A DNA stretch of 64,000 bases from assembly GCA_003255065.1 (NCBI GenBank), contig QAOA01007670.1, forward strand, positions 1 to 64,000, read 5' to 3'. Within the stretch, counting starts at the first letter, position 1. Each line of letters begins with the position of its first letter. The notes under the pieces are model-generated. The model was not told the origin of the DNA. It did no database searches and was given only the letters and a program-made list of their open reading frames with translations. Below are positions 22,501-34,342 of the stretch, piece after piece. The translations under genes were made by a program, and so were the position numbers. The stretch is from Cercis canadensis (lineage: Eukaryota > Streptophyta > Magnoliopsida > Fabales > Fabaceae).

Positions 22501-23306
22501 CATCATCAAGAACAAGAATAACTCTTTTCTTTGATAAAAGATTTCTTAATGTCTTTTTCCCGTCACACAAATTAAAAATGTCAATGCTATTTTGCTTGAG
22601 TTGATAAAGAAGTTGTCTTTGAATGTTAACCAATCCATTTGTCTCTGAAACCTCTCTAACATTGGCAAGAAAGCAACTAACTTCAAATGCACCATGGATC
22701 CTTTCATAAACTTCTCTAGCAATAGTTGTCTTACCTATCCCACCCATGCCACATATGCCTATGAATTGAACATCATATGACCCCAAGTCTAATAGCGAGT
22801 TCACTTTCTCCACCCTTGAATCAATTCCAAATAAGCCATCTTTGTAAAATGGCAATTTTGGCTGCATTTTTCTTTGCAGATCTTTAACAACGCATTCAAT
22901 CAGTTCTGCTTCAATCCTATGTAGTAGAAAAGATAATAAGTTGTGATTAGTTAAAAAACCAAGCATAGCCAAATTAACCAACAAAGAAGAAGCACAAAAC
23001 AGCATTTATGTCTCAATCTTTTGGAGCTCATCCAAACACCAAGTGGAAAAAGCGTAGTTTGGGGAGAGAATGATGAATTGTAAACATAGATCCTTGAATT
23101 GCTTTGATGAGTTCTGATAAAATAACTTCTCCTCTCTCCAATTCTTTGTCATTTTTGAAAGTGATGATTCCCTTTCGATGAAGTGAAGGATACAAATGGC
23201 TTGTGAATCCTTTGCGAGTGTCTTCTCCCCTGAAGCTCAAGAAAATTTGGTAGTCCCATCGTGGGGTTGAATCAGAAGAAGAAGCTCCATCAACAGGAAA
23301 AGCCAT
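19575..23306 (-). pseudogene. TNL-2: TIR-NBS-LRR receptor pseudogene
   Basis: Five-exon TNL architecture with disabled 5' exons. Exon 1 starts at the ATG at 23306 (MAFPVDGASS), keeps FLSFRGEDTRKGF, takes a 1-base insertion near 23070 and breaks off near 23016, where its last roughly 200 nt, the splice donor and most of intron 1 are deleted. Exon 2 (21836-22916) has the P-loop GMGGIGKTT, VILVLDDV and MHD, lacks four codons near the PEIGIEIL region of its paralogues, and has TGA at 22205-22207 in place of the CGA Arg after the GSFLCG block. Exon 3 (21385-21693), exon 4 (LRRs, 20158-21297) and exon 5 (C-JID, 19575-20066) are open with good splice sites. The C-terminus ends a little early (IWSMQQ). 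A truncated LRR product is conceivable, but the receptor is dead. Confidence 0.93.
23016..23306 (-). pseudogene. Truncated TIR exon of TNL-2
   Basis: This is the remnant of exon 1. Relative to TNL-4 an extra A near 23070 (gatgaattg versus gatgattg) shifts the frame just after QGSMF. At about 23011-23016 exon text (cttttggagctcatcc) is joined directly to intron 1 text (tttatgtctcaat). The two break points share caatc, so a deletion of about 490 bp through microhomology explains the loss of the exon end and donor. Confidence 0.9.
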
Positions 23307-23336
23307 TAAAGAACTTGCCACTTGTGTTTACGGTTC

Positions 23337-23609
23337 TTGATGCCAGTGAGCAATGATAGATTTTATGAGGCTTCTGTTTCTAGTGTGATGTAAAGTAGAG
23401 GAAACAAAGATAATAATTAAAAAAGACGACCAAGTAAGTGTGAGTTTGAACAGTATGGTCTTTTAGGAAATGGAATGGAAGCTAAGTTTCAATCATAATA
23501 AAGCTAAAGGTGAGAACGCACAATGCTTTTGCAACAATATGGTCTTTAAAGAAAGGGAATGGAAGCTACCTTTAATTTCTTTTATGAGGCTTCTGGTACT
23601 AAGAAGAAT
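23337..23609 (-). repeat. Upstream module of TNL-2, cut by a repeat
   Basis: This is the same module as 419-1330. It is intact to the second gaggcttctgg unit at 23586 and then passes abruptly into the repeat at 23610. Confidence 0.6.
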
Positions 23610-24612
23610 TTAGAGAATACTTCTAGCCTATACCTTTTTCCTTATGCTTTGAATTGATAGAATATTACAAGTTATTTATAGGCTAGGCTAGAGATCCTAT
23701 CAGATAATTATATAAAATAGCTTTTGTCCATAAAAGAGACTGACTCTCTAACAGTTACTCTAAGGTAATTGACTCTTCTCCAACTAGTTGTTGTGATAAA
23801 ATGGAGAGCAAGTGCACACTATCGTCTTACAAGTAATAAAATGAGAGTAAAGATCGTCCCTCAAGTATTGATGCTATTAACTATCAAAATGTGTTAATCC
23901 CAATTTTATTTGATCAATGATTCAAGAGAAAATTGAAGACTAATCTTAAATAAAATTAAACAGGTAAAAATCATGAAGTAATTAAGAGAGAAAGACCTTT
24001 CCAATTTCACCATAACTAATCTAGGTTGAATTACTTATATTCTTAATTTCAGAATTATCTTCCTAATTGATAGTTGAGATTTCCTGTACTATTCAATAGC
24101 CTCTCTCGAAGTCTAATAAAAATATTCCTAATCACTAATTCACTATATCTTTATATGAATTACAATAACTGGAAATTCATTAAGTTCTATGGATCTCTCA
24201 TAGCGACTACACAAACCATATAAGTATATATCAATCCTATATACAATCTACGGTATTCTATCCAATGAACTAGATACATAATTGCCCTCTCAGTTTCTTT
24301 TATAATTAGCATATCATCTAATTAATTGCCAGCTAATTAGAAGCATTAAAGGTAAAATAGAATACTCAATTAGAAAAGAAAATCCATAGATTAATTACTA
24401 GAAGAAAATAGAATCATTCATAGTTAGACTACATCGTAGCCTTAGATAGAGAATTAGTTTATAACTGTAGCAGAAAACATCATGAAAATAAATCTAAGCA
24501 TAAGAGAAATAAAGTAGAAGAAGAAAATTGTTGAGGAAGTAAGATTATTCGTTGTCTCTGTCTTCTTGCCTCTGATCTCTCTTCAAAAAGTCTCACCCTA
24601 AATTAGTCCGAA
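23610..24612 (-). repeat. Unclassified interspersed repeat, copy in TNL-2 5' flank
   Basis: About 1 kb, homologous to 41110-41852 and in inverse orientation to 6470-7205. It starts at actaagaagaatt and carries aatattacaagttatttatagg and tcttacaagtaataaaatgagag. On the minus strand a tataaataa box precedes gtaatattct, which suggests an LTR, but clear TG/CA termini and a target duplication were not found. Confidence 0.5.
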
Positions 24613-24689
24613 GTCTACCTGTATTTATATATTTATTGACCATGAACAATCTATTTCTTCAAGTATTTTATAGATATACATCAAAGGCT

Positions 24690-24945
24690 CTCCTTCTAAG
24701 TTGTCTACTTTTATGGTATCTTTCTGCTCTAATTCATCTCAACATCATGTCATTGGAGGGAAGACATTGTTGCTGCATTGACCCATTGCTTCGTTCAATC
24801 CTTCAACATCTTTCGGATACACTAGACAGCTCCCACACCTAATTATTTCCAACCAACCCCCCTCCACAGCAATATTATTTGAATATTAATTCAATTTCAC
24901 TGCGATCATTGTCTATATAAATTTTGTAAAGGTATTCAAGTAATA
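24690..24945 (-). pseudogene. TNL C-terminal exon remnant
   Basis: The minus strand matches the end of the last TNL exon. The + strand text ctaattcatctcaacatcatgtcattgg, ttgctgcattgacccattgc and cactgcgatcattgtctatataaa aligns with 51300-51490 of TNL-5 and with 35310-35545. The frame is broken and no LRR exon is attached. Confidence 0.7.
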
Positions 24946-25069
24946 TGCATGGCCCTTCCTTTTATTTTTAAAGGATTTAATTTTGATCCATTAGCAGTAT
25001 AGATTTTTTTATACAATCATCAAATCGCATATTGCCATATATGAAAAAATTGTTAAAACTATTTACTGC

Positions 25070-25570
25070 TGGTCAAAAATCTTAAATACTTTAATGATGT
25101 GGCACTTCTCTATTTGATCATTCCTCAGTGATGTGGCCATGTATGACAAAATTGTTAAAACTATGGTTACTTACCCGGTAAATCTTTGCTGTTAATCCAA
25201 AGATGATAATGCCTCATTTCTCTGCATTCTCCCTTTATGCTTCCGTCAATCAATAAAGGACTTCTCAATCAAGTGGCAAAGAGTCAAAAAGGCAATATTA
25301 ACATATGACATATTAATTTTGTATTGAAGAAGCATAGAAAGATTGGTGCATTGAAGGAACTAGGAAGTTGATACTCATTTGTTTCCTCAGCGGCATATAA
25401 TGATGAAGTACGTAGTAAGAGGGATGGCTACCATTAAAAAGATAAACGAAGTACCTAATGGTGGCCGAGCCAATCCCAAATAGCATGTGCTTTAAGTTTT
25501 TGAGGGTAATTTACACCCATCTTGCTGGAAAGCCAATTTTATTTTATTTTTGGTTATATGCTGGAAAGCT
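25070..25570. repeat. TNL 3'-flanking conserved module, copy 2
   Basis: Same hallmarks as 18830-19290 (caagtggcaaagagtc, catagaaagattgg, aactaggaagttg). It lies 3' of the remnant at 24690. 25571-26119 is the 3' flank of TNL-3; it resembles 36020-36479 and holds no gene. Confidence 0.65.
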
Positions 25571-26119
25571 ATTTATATATTTTAGTAACTTGTCACTATC
25601 GAATCTAAAAAAAACCCTTCTCTACTTCTTTAATCTGCTAATGTAGAGTTGTAACTCTGTTTTCAAGTAAAGTCTAAATGAAACATGGCATAAGACATTT
25701 TTATTACAATCAATGATGAATCTGTAGTTGATTTTTTGGATGTGCCTTTCTAAAATCATGCTAATTTAGAAGGAAAATCACAATTACTAGGTTTGTGGGT
25801 CGTTTTGGTATGTGGTATAGAATTGGAAGTGCAGTATGTAGGTTATACATACATATATATAAGTGAACCATGAATTTTAAACTCGTATCATGAACTGCAA
25901 CATTGAACCCGAAATGTAGGATATACATAGTAAGATATGTGTAGTAGCTTGTTTCCCAACAAAACATAGGGGCATATGGCGGAAGAACAAAAAAAAAATA
26001 AGCAAAAAAAGTGAAAGAGAACACCTGACAATCTATTTATTCAAGTATTCACAAATACATCAAAGCCTAACAGATAATCAAAATTTTCTACTTGTCTGGT
26101 ATCTTCCTGGTCTAATTCA

Positions 26120-29100
26120 TCACAACATCATGTCATTGGCAGAGTCAAGTTTTCCATTGGGAGGGATGACACTATTGTTGCACCAAATTGTTTTGTTCCA
26201 ATCTTCAAAATCTTGTTCATATACCAGACGGCCCCCAGACGCCATTATTTCCAACCCTTCACCGCCAAAACTTATTTCAAATCTAATTTCAATTCGACTA
26301 CGATCATGGTCTTTGTAAATTTTGTCACGAAATTCTAAAGCAGATAAATAGAGAATATAAAGGTGAGGCTGACTTAGCTCAATAGGAGGTACCTCATTTT
26401 TGCTGCAAATAATAACTGAAGTTGTACCATCATGCATATGACAATTAATGCCTTGAACATTCCAACGATTCAAGTTAGGTGGGTAACCCTGATTTAGTAA
26501 TACACAACACAAAGCAATTCCCACCCATTCAGTTTGAGGCCAATTACGAGGAAGTTCTAAGTGTACTATTGCCGAGGAACAAGAATTTTGAGTGTCAAAC
26601 CAGGATGGAATTTTATCTCCCCGTATAAGCATCTTAAATTTTATTCGCGGTAATTGATATTCCTGTATAAAAAAGTTTTACCCTGAATAAGTAACAACAA
26701 AGAGAGAGTAACCACTGATGAGCAAACATATAGAGGGAGAAGAGGAAGCAAACCTGATCAAAACTTTCATTGTTGTGTGTTTTAAAGATCAATCCCGCAC
26801 TCCCTTTGCAAATATGGCCTGAAAGACACGATTTGAAAATTTTCGGTGAAGTACAATTGTCTGCATCATTGTTGTTTTCTTTAAAGATCTTTTTCTTACT
26901 CCATGGGACAAGACTGCATTGCTTTGAATTGAATTTGAGAATTTCCAGTGAAGTACAATTGTATGCATCTAGTTCTTCTATTTGTAATGGAAGTTCTGGC
27001 AATAATTGGAGCCTCTTGCAGCAATTTAAGCGAAGTAATAACAGCATAGAAAGTTCAGAAATGCTGCTAGGTAAGCCAATAAAATTGTTTCCACTTNAAC
27101 CCTTTGCAACCCTCAAAGGATAATTCTTCAAGGTTTTTTAGATTTAAGACACATGAAGGTACTTCTTCAATAGCAGTTTCACTGGCATTAAGTTCCTTCA
27201 AACACTTGATCTCCTTAATATTTTCTGGCAATCTAGAAATTTTTGAGCAACCAGAGATATTGAGAATCATGAGGGACCTCAAATTTTGAATGGTACTTGG
27301 AAGGCCAACAAGACTTTTGCAATCCTTTAAATTCAAATCAGCAAGGCCAATCAGACATCCAAGTGATAAGGGCAGTTCAGTTATGGAAGTTCCATCTAAA
27401 GAAAGTGTTGATAGATGTTCCATACTTCCCCCAAACTCTGGAAGCCATTTAACTTTTGAGCAGCCAGAAAGAATCAAATGCTTCATAGAACTCATTTCCA
27501 TTTTATCTGGAAGATATTTAAGATTTTTGCAATCTTTAAAATTCACTAGAACAAGTTTCCTGTGGAGTCCAAGGGATGGATGAATTTTCAATAGGCTTCC
27601 ACAACCTTCTAAAACCAATATTTCAAGATTTGGAACACCAGAAATATCTGGGGATTGGGTTAAGTTCTTGGAAAAACTCAAGTCGATGAACTTCAAACTT
27701 CCTAGAAACTGATAAAAACATTTGAGTGAGAAAAAAATTGTTAGCTTCCAAAGTTCTAGAGAGATAATATTGAGCTTTCAATGGATGTATCTTACCTTTG
27801 TTCCATTCCAAAGTTGTTCAAGTTTGCTATCGCACAATTTGAGATCAACGAGTTCATCCAGTTCAATGTTATGTGGCAGAGATCTTAAAGGACATTGTAT
27901 CCAGTCAAGAACCTTTAGTGCACTAGGAAGACTATTGAGGCCATGGGGGGGAAGTCGCATGTTACATAACATGAGTAATTTCAACTGACTTGTCCTTGAG
28001 AAGGCATCCGGGTGCAAGCATGCTTCATATCCCCGAGGTAAGTCTTGAATTGTTTCATATCCTTGAGGTAAGTCCAATACTATTCCTTGAATTGCTTCAG
28101 TTCCCTAGTAAACAAAAAAAATTTGTAGAATAAAAACATAAGGAAACGAAATGTATCATACTCATCTAGTTAGTTTGTATCTTATACCATAATATTTATG
28201 TAACACCAAAGGCTCAACCATAAATGTACAAAAGTCACGTATTTACCTTATTTTTTACCAATACATTATTAACATCGTCCAATGACCACAACCTACTACG
28301 TCTTCCAGGATTTTCAGGAGATTCTTGGAAAACAATGTTCCTGCCCATTTCTTGAAGCAAATCATGCATCCACAACTCATTATCAGTGAGAGTTAGCAGA
28401 CATTTTTCAATGAGAATTTCAATTCCAATTTCAGGACAATGACCACAATATTTCAATATTTCCATCACCTGATCTTTGTCCTCCCCTTTGAAGAAGCATG
28501 CGATATCCAGAAATATATTCTTCTCCACGGGATGTAATCCATCATAGCTTATCTTTAGAATATCTACAATTTTTGGGTCCGGAATATCTTTTATTCGTTT
28601 TAAAGCACTACACCATACATCCATATTTCGTCCACAGAGAAAGGAACCCAATACTTCCAGTGCTAGAGGAAGGCCTCCTGCATATCCAACCACATATTCT
28701 GACAAATCCAAATAGCCTTCTTTTGCTTGTTCTCTTTTAAATGCTTTTTGACAAAAGAGCTTAAGGGCTTCATCATGATTTAACTCAGCAACCTTGTACT
28801 GTTTGTGCAGTACTCCATGTGTTATCAACAAATGCATATCTCTTGTTGTGATTACTACTCTGCTTCCGGGACCAAACCAGTCTTCCTTCCCTGCCAAATT
28901 CTCCAATTGGCTCACTTCACTTACATCATCAAGAACAAGAATAACTCTTTTCTTTGATAAAAGATTTCTTATTGTCTTTTTCCCGTCACACAAATTAAAA
29001 ATGTCAATGCTATTTTGCTTGAGTTGAGAAAGAAGTTGTCTTTGAATGTTAACCAATCCATTTGTCTCTGAAACCTCTCTAACATTGGCAAGAAAGCAAC

Positions 29101-30235
29101 TAACTTCAAATGCACCATGGATCCTTTCATAAACTTCTCTAGCAATAGTTGTCTTACCTATCCCACCCATGCCGCATATGCCTATGAATTGAACATCATG
29201 TGACCCCAAGTCTAATAGCGAGTTCACTTTCTCCACCCTTGAATCAATTCCAAATAAGCCATCTTTGTAAAAAGGCAATTTTGGCTGCAGTTTTCTATGC
29301 AGATCTTTAACAATGCATTCAATCAGCTCTGCTTCAATCCTATGTGGTAGAAAAGATAATAATTTGTGATTATTTAAAAACCAAGCTTAGCCAAATTAAC
29401 CAACAAAGAAGAAGCACAAAATGTCATATATGTCTCTATCATATGGTTAAAACAGTTTGCAGCTTAGTAGCGTATGACATAAGTTGCCGTCTAGAAATCC
29501 TAAATAGTGTCAGAATGAACACTCCAAGTCTAATGTGCTTCAAAAAAATTTCAAGACTTCATAGTAGTCAAGGGAAATATAATAGCTAGTCCTTTCATCA
29601 AATTTGCCTTGAAAACCTAATGTATTTAATTCAATGCTGTGACCTCTGTTCTATTTGCTAAATAACCATTAATCAAACAAATTTCAACTTTATTTCAATT
29701 ATAAGTAAACTTACCATTCCTTGGAGTCCCAACCAGAGATATTGGCAACTTCCCTTAAGACATCTCTCCATCTCTGCACCTTCTCTTTGTCTGCTGCAAA
29801 CTTTTCTTCGTGTTTTCTGAAAGCTTCTGCAAACGACTTCCTCTGGTATCTCACATCAGAGGGCTCCACACCATAGAAGATTGGAAAAATTTCTAGACCC
29901 GAAGTTTTCTTGCACTCAACAATCTTTTGGAGCTCATCCAAACACCAAGTGGAAAAAGCATATTTTGGGGAGAGAATGATGATTGCAAACATAGACCTTT
30001 CGATTGCTTTGATGAGTTCTGATGAAATAACTTCTCCTCTCTCCAATTCTTTGTCATCTTTGAAAGTGATCATTCCCTTTTGATTCAGTGAAGCATACAA
30101 ATGGCTTGTGAATCCTTTGCGGGTGTCTTCTCCCCGGAAGCTCAAGAAAACTTGGTAGTCCCATCGTGGGGTTGAATCAGAGGGAGAGGAAGAAGAATCT
30201 CGATCAACAGGAAAAGACATTAAAGAACTCGCCAT
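26120..30235 (-). CDS. TNL-3: TIR-NBS-LRR immune receptor, with an unresolved join in the LRR exon
   Basis: Intracellular TNL receptor. Exons on the minus strand: 29715-30235 (TIR), 28247-29339 (NB-ARC), 27796-28104 (linker), 26754-27708 (LRR), 26120-26662 (C-terminal C-JID). All have GT donors and AG acceptors and phases that join correctly. The TIR has FLSFRGEDTRKGF and FSTWCLDEL; the NB-ARC has GMGGIGKTT, VILVLDDV, GPGSRVVITTRD, GGLPLALEV and WMHDLL. This is the only copy whose first in-frame codon is ATG (MASSLMSFPVD), giving five extra N-terminal residues. An N at 27097 sits where TNL-4 has 186 bp (62 codons) more. Without the N the frame is kept and the product is about 1139 residues; with the missing stretch it is about 1201. 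Exons 2-4 are almost identical to TNL-4. Confidence 0.92.
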
Positions 30236-31140
30236 TTGTGTCTACTGTTCTTGATGCCAGTGGCAATGCTATATTTTATGAGGCTTCTGTTCCTAGTGTG
30301 ATGTAAAGTAGAGGAAACAGAGATAATAATTAAGAAAGACGACCAAGTAAGTATGAGTTTGAACAGTCTGGTCTTTTAGGAAATGGAATGGAAGCTAGCT
30401 TTCAATCATAATAAAGCTAAAGGTGAGAACGCACTATGCTTTTGCAACAATTTGGTCTTTAAGTAAAGGGAATGGAAGCTACCTTTAATTTCTTTTATGA
30501 GGCTTCTGGTTCTACTGTGAACAGGACAAGAAACGGAGACATTAATGAAAAAAGACGACCATCTAAGTGTGAATTTGAACAATATGGTCTTTCAGGAAAG
30601 GGAGCGTGGAAGCTAGCTCTGAAATTTCAGTCACCCTTCCATTTCTTTACTTTAATTGTTTTTTTTTTCTTCATTCATTAGAAAATGAATATGATATTAC
30701 ACTACAGTCTTCATTTTTTACTCCGAACAATTGCTGAAATGGTCATATGTATACCAATGTTTAAGGTTGAAAAAAATTTTAAGACTAAAATCAAATTTTA
30801 GTATATTTGTTCATAGTGGTTATGATGTTGGTATGATAGTATTATTGGTAACTTAAATATTTATTCTTTTTTTTATGAGAATTTTTTAAAAATATATATA
30901 AATATGCATTGTAATATAAATATTGTATCTCTAAAAAAAATTCTTCAGTTTGAAAGAGATAATCACCCACTTTCTGTTTTAATTAGAGACAACGAAATGT
31001 GGATGACTCAAATAATAATAATTTTTTAGTGGGTTAGTGTAAAAAAAATATTTTCTAGTGGATTACCACCCTAGTGTAAATTTGAACACTATATAATCTT
31101 TCACGAAAGGGAATGGAAGCTAGCTTCAAAAATTCAACCA
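30236..31140 (-). repeat. Upstream module of TNL-3
   Basis: Full copy of the tandemly repeated TNL upstream module, collinear with 419-1330. It presumably carries the TNL-3 promoter. An open frame at 30472-30681 is conserved with 662-847 only because the repeat is conserved. Confidence 0.6.
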
Positions 31141-31534
31141 TAATTTTTTTTTTTTCTAATAAGAGAGAGTACCCATATGTGGAAGGGAGAAACCACAAAT
31201 GGGGTTGAGAATTAGATCTTGGATCCCCTAGGGTTACTACATGCCTAAAGGCATAGGCTACGCAAATTAAAGTCTGCAGTCGAAACTTCAATTCTGAACT
31301 TCTTTCTTTTTTTTCTTCTATCATGTGGTTCATTAAAAAATTAACATCATGTTATATTAATTTTTTTTCATTTTTCAATTAGAGACTATTATTAGTAGTA
31401 GGTGACTCAAAAAATTTAAAGTATTTCGTTTGTAAAGTCTAGGTTCGAATTTCACTGCGAACAGTTTCATTTTAAAACTAAAAGCTTAACTTAAGCCAAC
31501 CATTAAAAAATCATCATCATGTAGTATATGAGTG

Positions 31535-31746
31535 CGGGGATTCTATGATATTACATGAATATGTCATACTACACTAACGTGACAAGCATACGTAATTTTT
31601 ATATTTTATTGAATATAAATATAATTTATTTTATTTTCTCAAATAAATTTAAAAACAATTAATTTGTACACATGTCATTTATATATTGGCTAATCTCATA
31701 TAGTATGACATACTACATAAATATGAAAAGTATCTAAGAAACCTCC
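31535..31746. mobile_element. 212-bp MITE-like insertion with a 9-bp target duplication
   Basis: The direct repeat ATATGAGTG flanks the insert (31526-31534 and 31747-31755). Block C at about 42706-42714 and block A have the empty site. The ends cggggattctatgata and tctaagaaacctcc form only weak inverted repeats, with inner atgtcatactac and gtatgacatactac in inverse orientation. A 9-bp duplication suits a Mutator-type MITE. A relative lies at 7207-7400. Confidence 0.7.
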
Positions 31747-33176
31747 ATATGAGTGTCACTAAGAATTAGTTTAAAGATTATTTCCTTTAAGAATATTTTA
31801 TATATCAGTTTAAATTAAAACTGATATATATCAAGGACCAAATATAAGTTTTTATGAGACATTTTGGGTCTACTGGGAAGAAAAAGTGGCGAAGCATAGA
31901 TAATAATTAAAAAAGATGACCATGCAAGTATAAGTATAACATTAACTCTAAATTTTTTTGAATAAAACAATGAAAATTTCTTAATTTAAAATAATTTTGG
32001 GAGCCCATGGCCCCTTTAAAACGAGGCTCTCCCTTGGACACATCATCATTACACTAAAAGGACTTATAAGTATAATTGATGTTTTTTTTTTTTTTTTTTA
32101 TGTGACTAAATTTTTTCTACACCTCAACCTCTTAAAAGAAGTGTAGAAGTACTTTTTTTAGTAGTGATATTGCAACACCTAAATTAAATAGACAATACCA
32201 AATAGCTAGTGATCAAGTGGTATTGAGGTCATCCTCACAGCTTTTAATTTTTCTTTTTGAACTCAGAGTCATAGCCAAAATATCAAAAAGTTAAAAAAAA
32301 GTTATATAGATAATTTTTACATGGGTCAATAGTTTACAGAAAATACTTTCATAAAAAATTAGGTGAAGGTAGCAACATTTAAAATTAAAGCAAAAAATAT
32401 GACAGCATAGAAGAGTACATATCACATACAAGAAGAAATTGGATATTCATGGTCTTGGTCTGCATCCATATTCCATCACTGTATATTCTCAAAAATCATT
32501 TTACTATGAATGGAGTATGAATTTTAGATTCAACTATTGATCAATAGAATTTGAAAACATGGACTTTACCAACGAGAATGTAAGAGACAAATTAGAAAAC
32601 CCTTCAACTACTCACTATGTATACTTCTCTTATCCAGTAAGCACACTTGGAATTACACCCACTGGCGTCACCTCAGCAATTGAGTATAGCCAAAAGCGTA
32701 TAAACTCAGAGAACTCATAGTTTCCGTCAACTTCTGTGCTGCAGAATGCTCCATCAAGAAAAAGAGAAGTAATAAAGCTAAAGAATAGTCTACGCAATCA
32801 GCAATTTTCAAGAGGCTTCTTTTCTCAGATAACATCTGTCCGGTTAATTTACACTTGGAATTTGCACAATCACAGATAACATCTGTCCCGTTAATTTACA
32901 CGCTTGTTGCTGGAAAATTGTTTATATATCAGTGACTTGTCTCAATTAGATCTCTAAAGAGGAAGGTTTGGTTTTGGTCTGTGGTACGTTCAAAATTATT
33001 TCTTGGTTTGTTCTCTATATTATTTTTCGAAAAAGGATTGTTTCTAACAAAGAGTTTCGGTTTGCTAATTGTAGCACACTACTGCAATCCAGGATGCAAA
33101 TGCACACAAACTCGGAGGGACGTCCCATTTCGCAGTTTAGGGGGAGGAGAACAAACCTAGTAACTATGATCATAAC

Positions 33177-33879
33177 TGATGTTCCCAAGCCTATAAAATA
33201 GAAAATAAAATACAAATAATAACAATAGGTTAGAGAAAAATTAGAGATGTGGCACCAGAATGAGACACGGGTATCTCATTTTCTTTAAGATAATTCACGT
33301 CTCTCGCATGTATTTTTAGTATATCCACAAGGTACAACAAGTTCTAAATGCATTGCCTCCAGGATACAACATCCTGGTAGCCACACCGTTTATCCTCTAA
33401 TATTCTGCACAAATAGGAGAAAAAGACTCTCTCCAACATTCTTCTCTACCCAAGTGTTTACTCACACAATATAAACAAATAATATGTACACACTATAATT
33501 AGGTTACACTTCCAAATGTATCTTATATAAATTGTAGAAGCACATACACACACACACACACATATATATATATAGTGTAGTAGACCACCTTTTCAAATTC
33601 TAGCTGTTGGTCACAATTAAATAAATATTATAAGCTTTTAAAACAAAGAATAAAAGCACAAAGAAAACAACCAATTAAAAGCCAAAACCATTTAGTCAAT
33701 TAAAGCACTTCAAAGTATTTTATAATGCAGTTACAGAGTTATAACCGAATGATTTTTAAGACTAATAACAAATGTCTTTAAACACAATAAACATAGAGAG
33801 AAGAGAAGTTGTAACATATATAACCGTTGGGACATTAAACATATAATATAATATATTTATTTTTAATAAAATACCAACA
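33177..33879 (-). mobile_element. Solo LTR (703 bp) with perfect 5-bp target duplication
   Basis: On the minus strand it begins TGTTGGTATTTTATT and ends GGGAACATCA. The direct repeat ATAAC flanks it (33172-33176 and 33880-33884). The right flank, aactgttgttatac, continues in blocks A (near 3106) and C (near 44961) without the insert, giving an empty site. There is no internal coding sequence, primer site or second LTR, so it is a solo LTR left by recombination between the two LTRs. The family is unknown. It contains a (CA)n(TA)n tract at 33547-33575. Confidence 0.85.
33547..33575. repeat. (CA)n(TA)n microsatellite
   Basis: CA dinucleotides pass directly into TA dinucleotides. Confidence 0.85.
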
Positions 33880-34040
33880 ATAACTGTTGTTATACAAATA
33901 ACAATCAATTTCATGTTGACAACACCCTTTAGAATGACAACCCCAATTTGTTAATATAAAACACAAGTCCCACCTATTCAGTTAGAGGCTGAATACGAGG
34001 GTCATGCATTGTCGCTAAGGAAGGACATTTTTTAAGCCCG
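33880..34040 (-). pseudogene. TNL C-terminal exon remnant
   Basis: The minus strand resembles the LTEWVGFALCF-type part of the last TNL exon (+ text cccacctattcagttagaggctgaatacgagg). It corresponds to 44960-45120 in block C, where the longer remnant is preserved. Confidence 0.6.
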
Positions 34041-34201
34041 CAGTTGGATTGTTCAATTAATTAGCAGGATTATCAAAGTATGACAGACATGATAATCTAC
34101 GTTGTTACATAATACTTTCAATTTCATACATGTACTCCATAGACATCATCTAGTAACAAATAGAGAGATAATTTTACATGGGCCTATTATATGGTTAAAA
34201 C

Positions 34202-34342
34202 AAGTGAAGCATAAAAATGGCTTGTGAATCCTTTGCCGTTGTCTTCTCCCCTGAAACTCAAGAAAACTTGGTAGTCCCATCGTGGGGTTGAATCAGAAGG
34301 AGAGGAAGAAGAACAAGAAGCTCCATCAACAGGAAAATCCAT
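34202..34342 (-). pseudogene. TIR exon stub
   Basis: This stub keeps the first roughly 45 codons of a TNL exon 1 (MDFPVDGAS, then VFLSFRGEDNGKGF with the usual Thr-Arg changed to Asn-Gly). It ends at HFYASL and runs into intron-1-like text (atatggttaaaaca, as near 29440), so most of the exon was deleted. An in-frame ATG upstream at 34414 gives a longer N-terminus. Only block-type flank surrounds it; no NB-ARC exon follows. Confidence 0.75.

Larger units (their letters stand above)
29720..32965. repeat. Segmental duplication, block B
   Basis: This block is collinear with block A 1-2560 and block C from 41853, including the TIR exon, upstream module, gggttactacatg tract, palindromic atatatcagtttaaattaaaactgatatat (near 31800) and tacttctcttatccag. 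It carries a private 212-bp insertion at 31535. Collinearity ends near 32965. No other gene is visible between 31140 and 33176. Confidence 0.75.

Noticed and set aside
30269..30280. TATA-like box (ataaaatatag on the minus strand) about 35 bp before the TNL-3 ATG
   Set aside because: It is too close to the ATG to leave a normal leader and is embedded in AT-rich sequence; no supporting motif was found.
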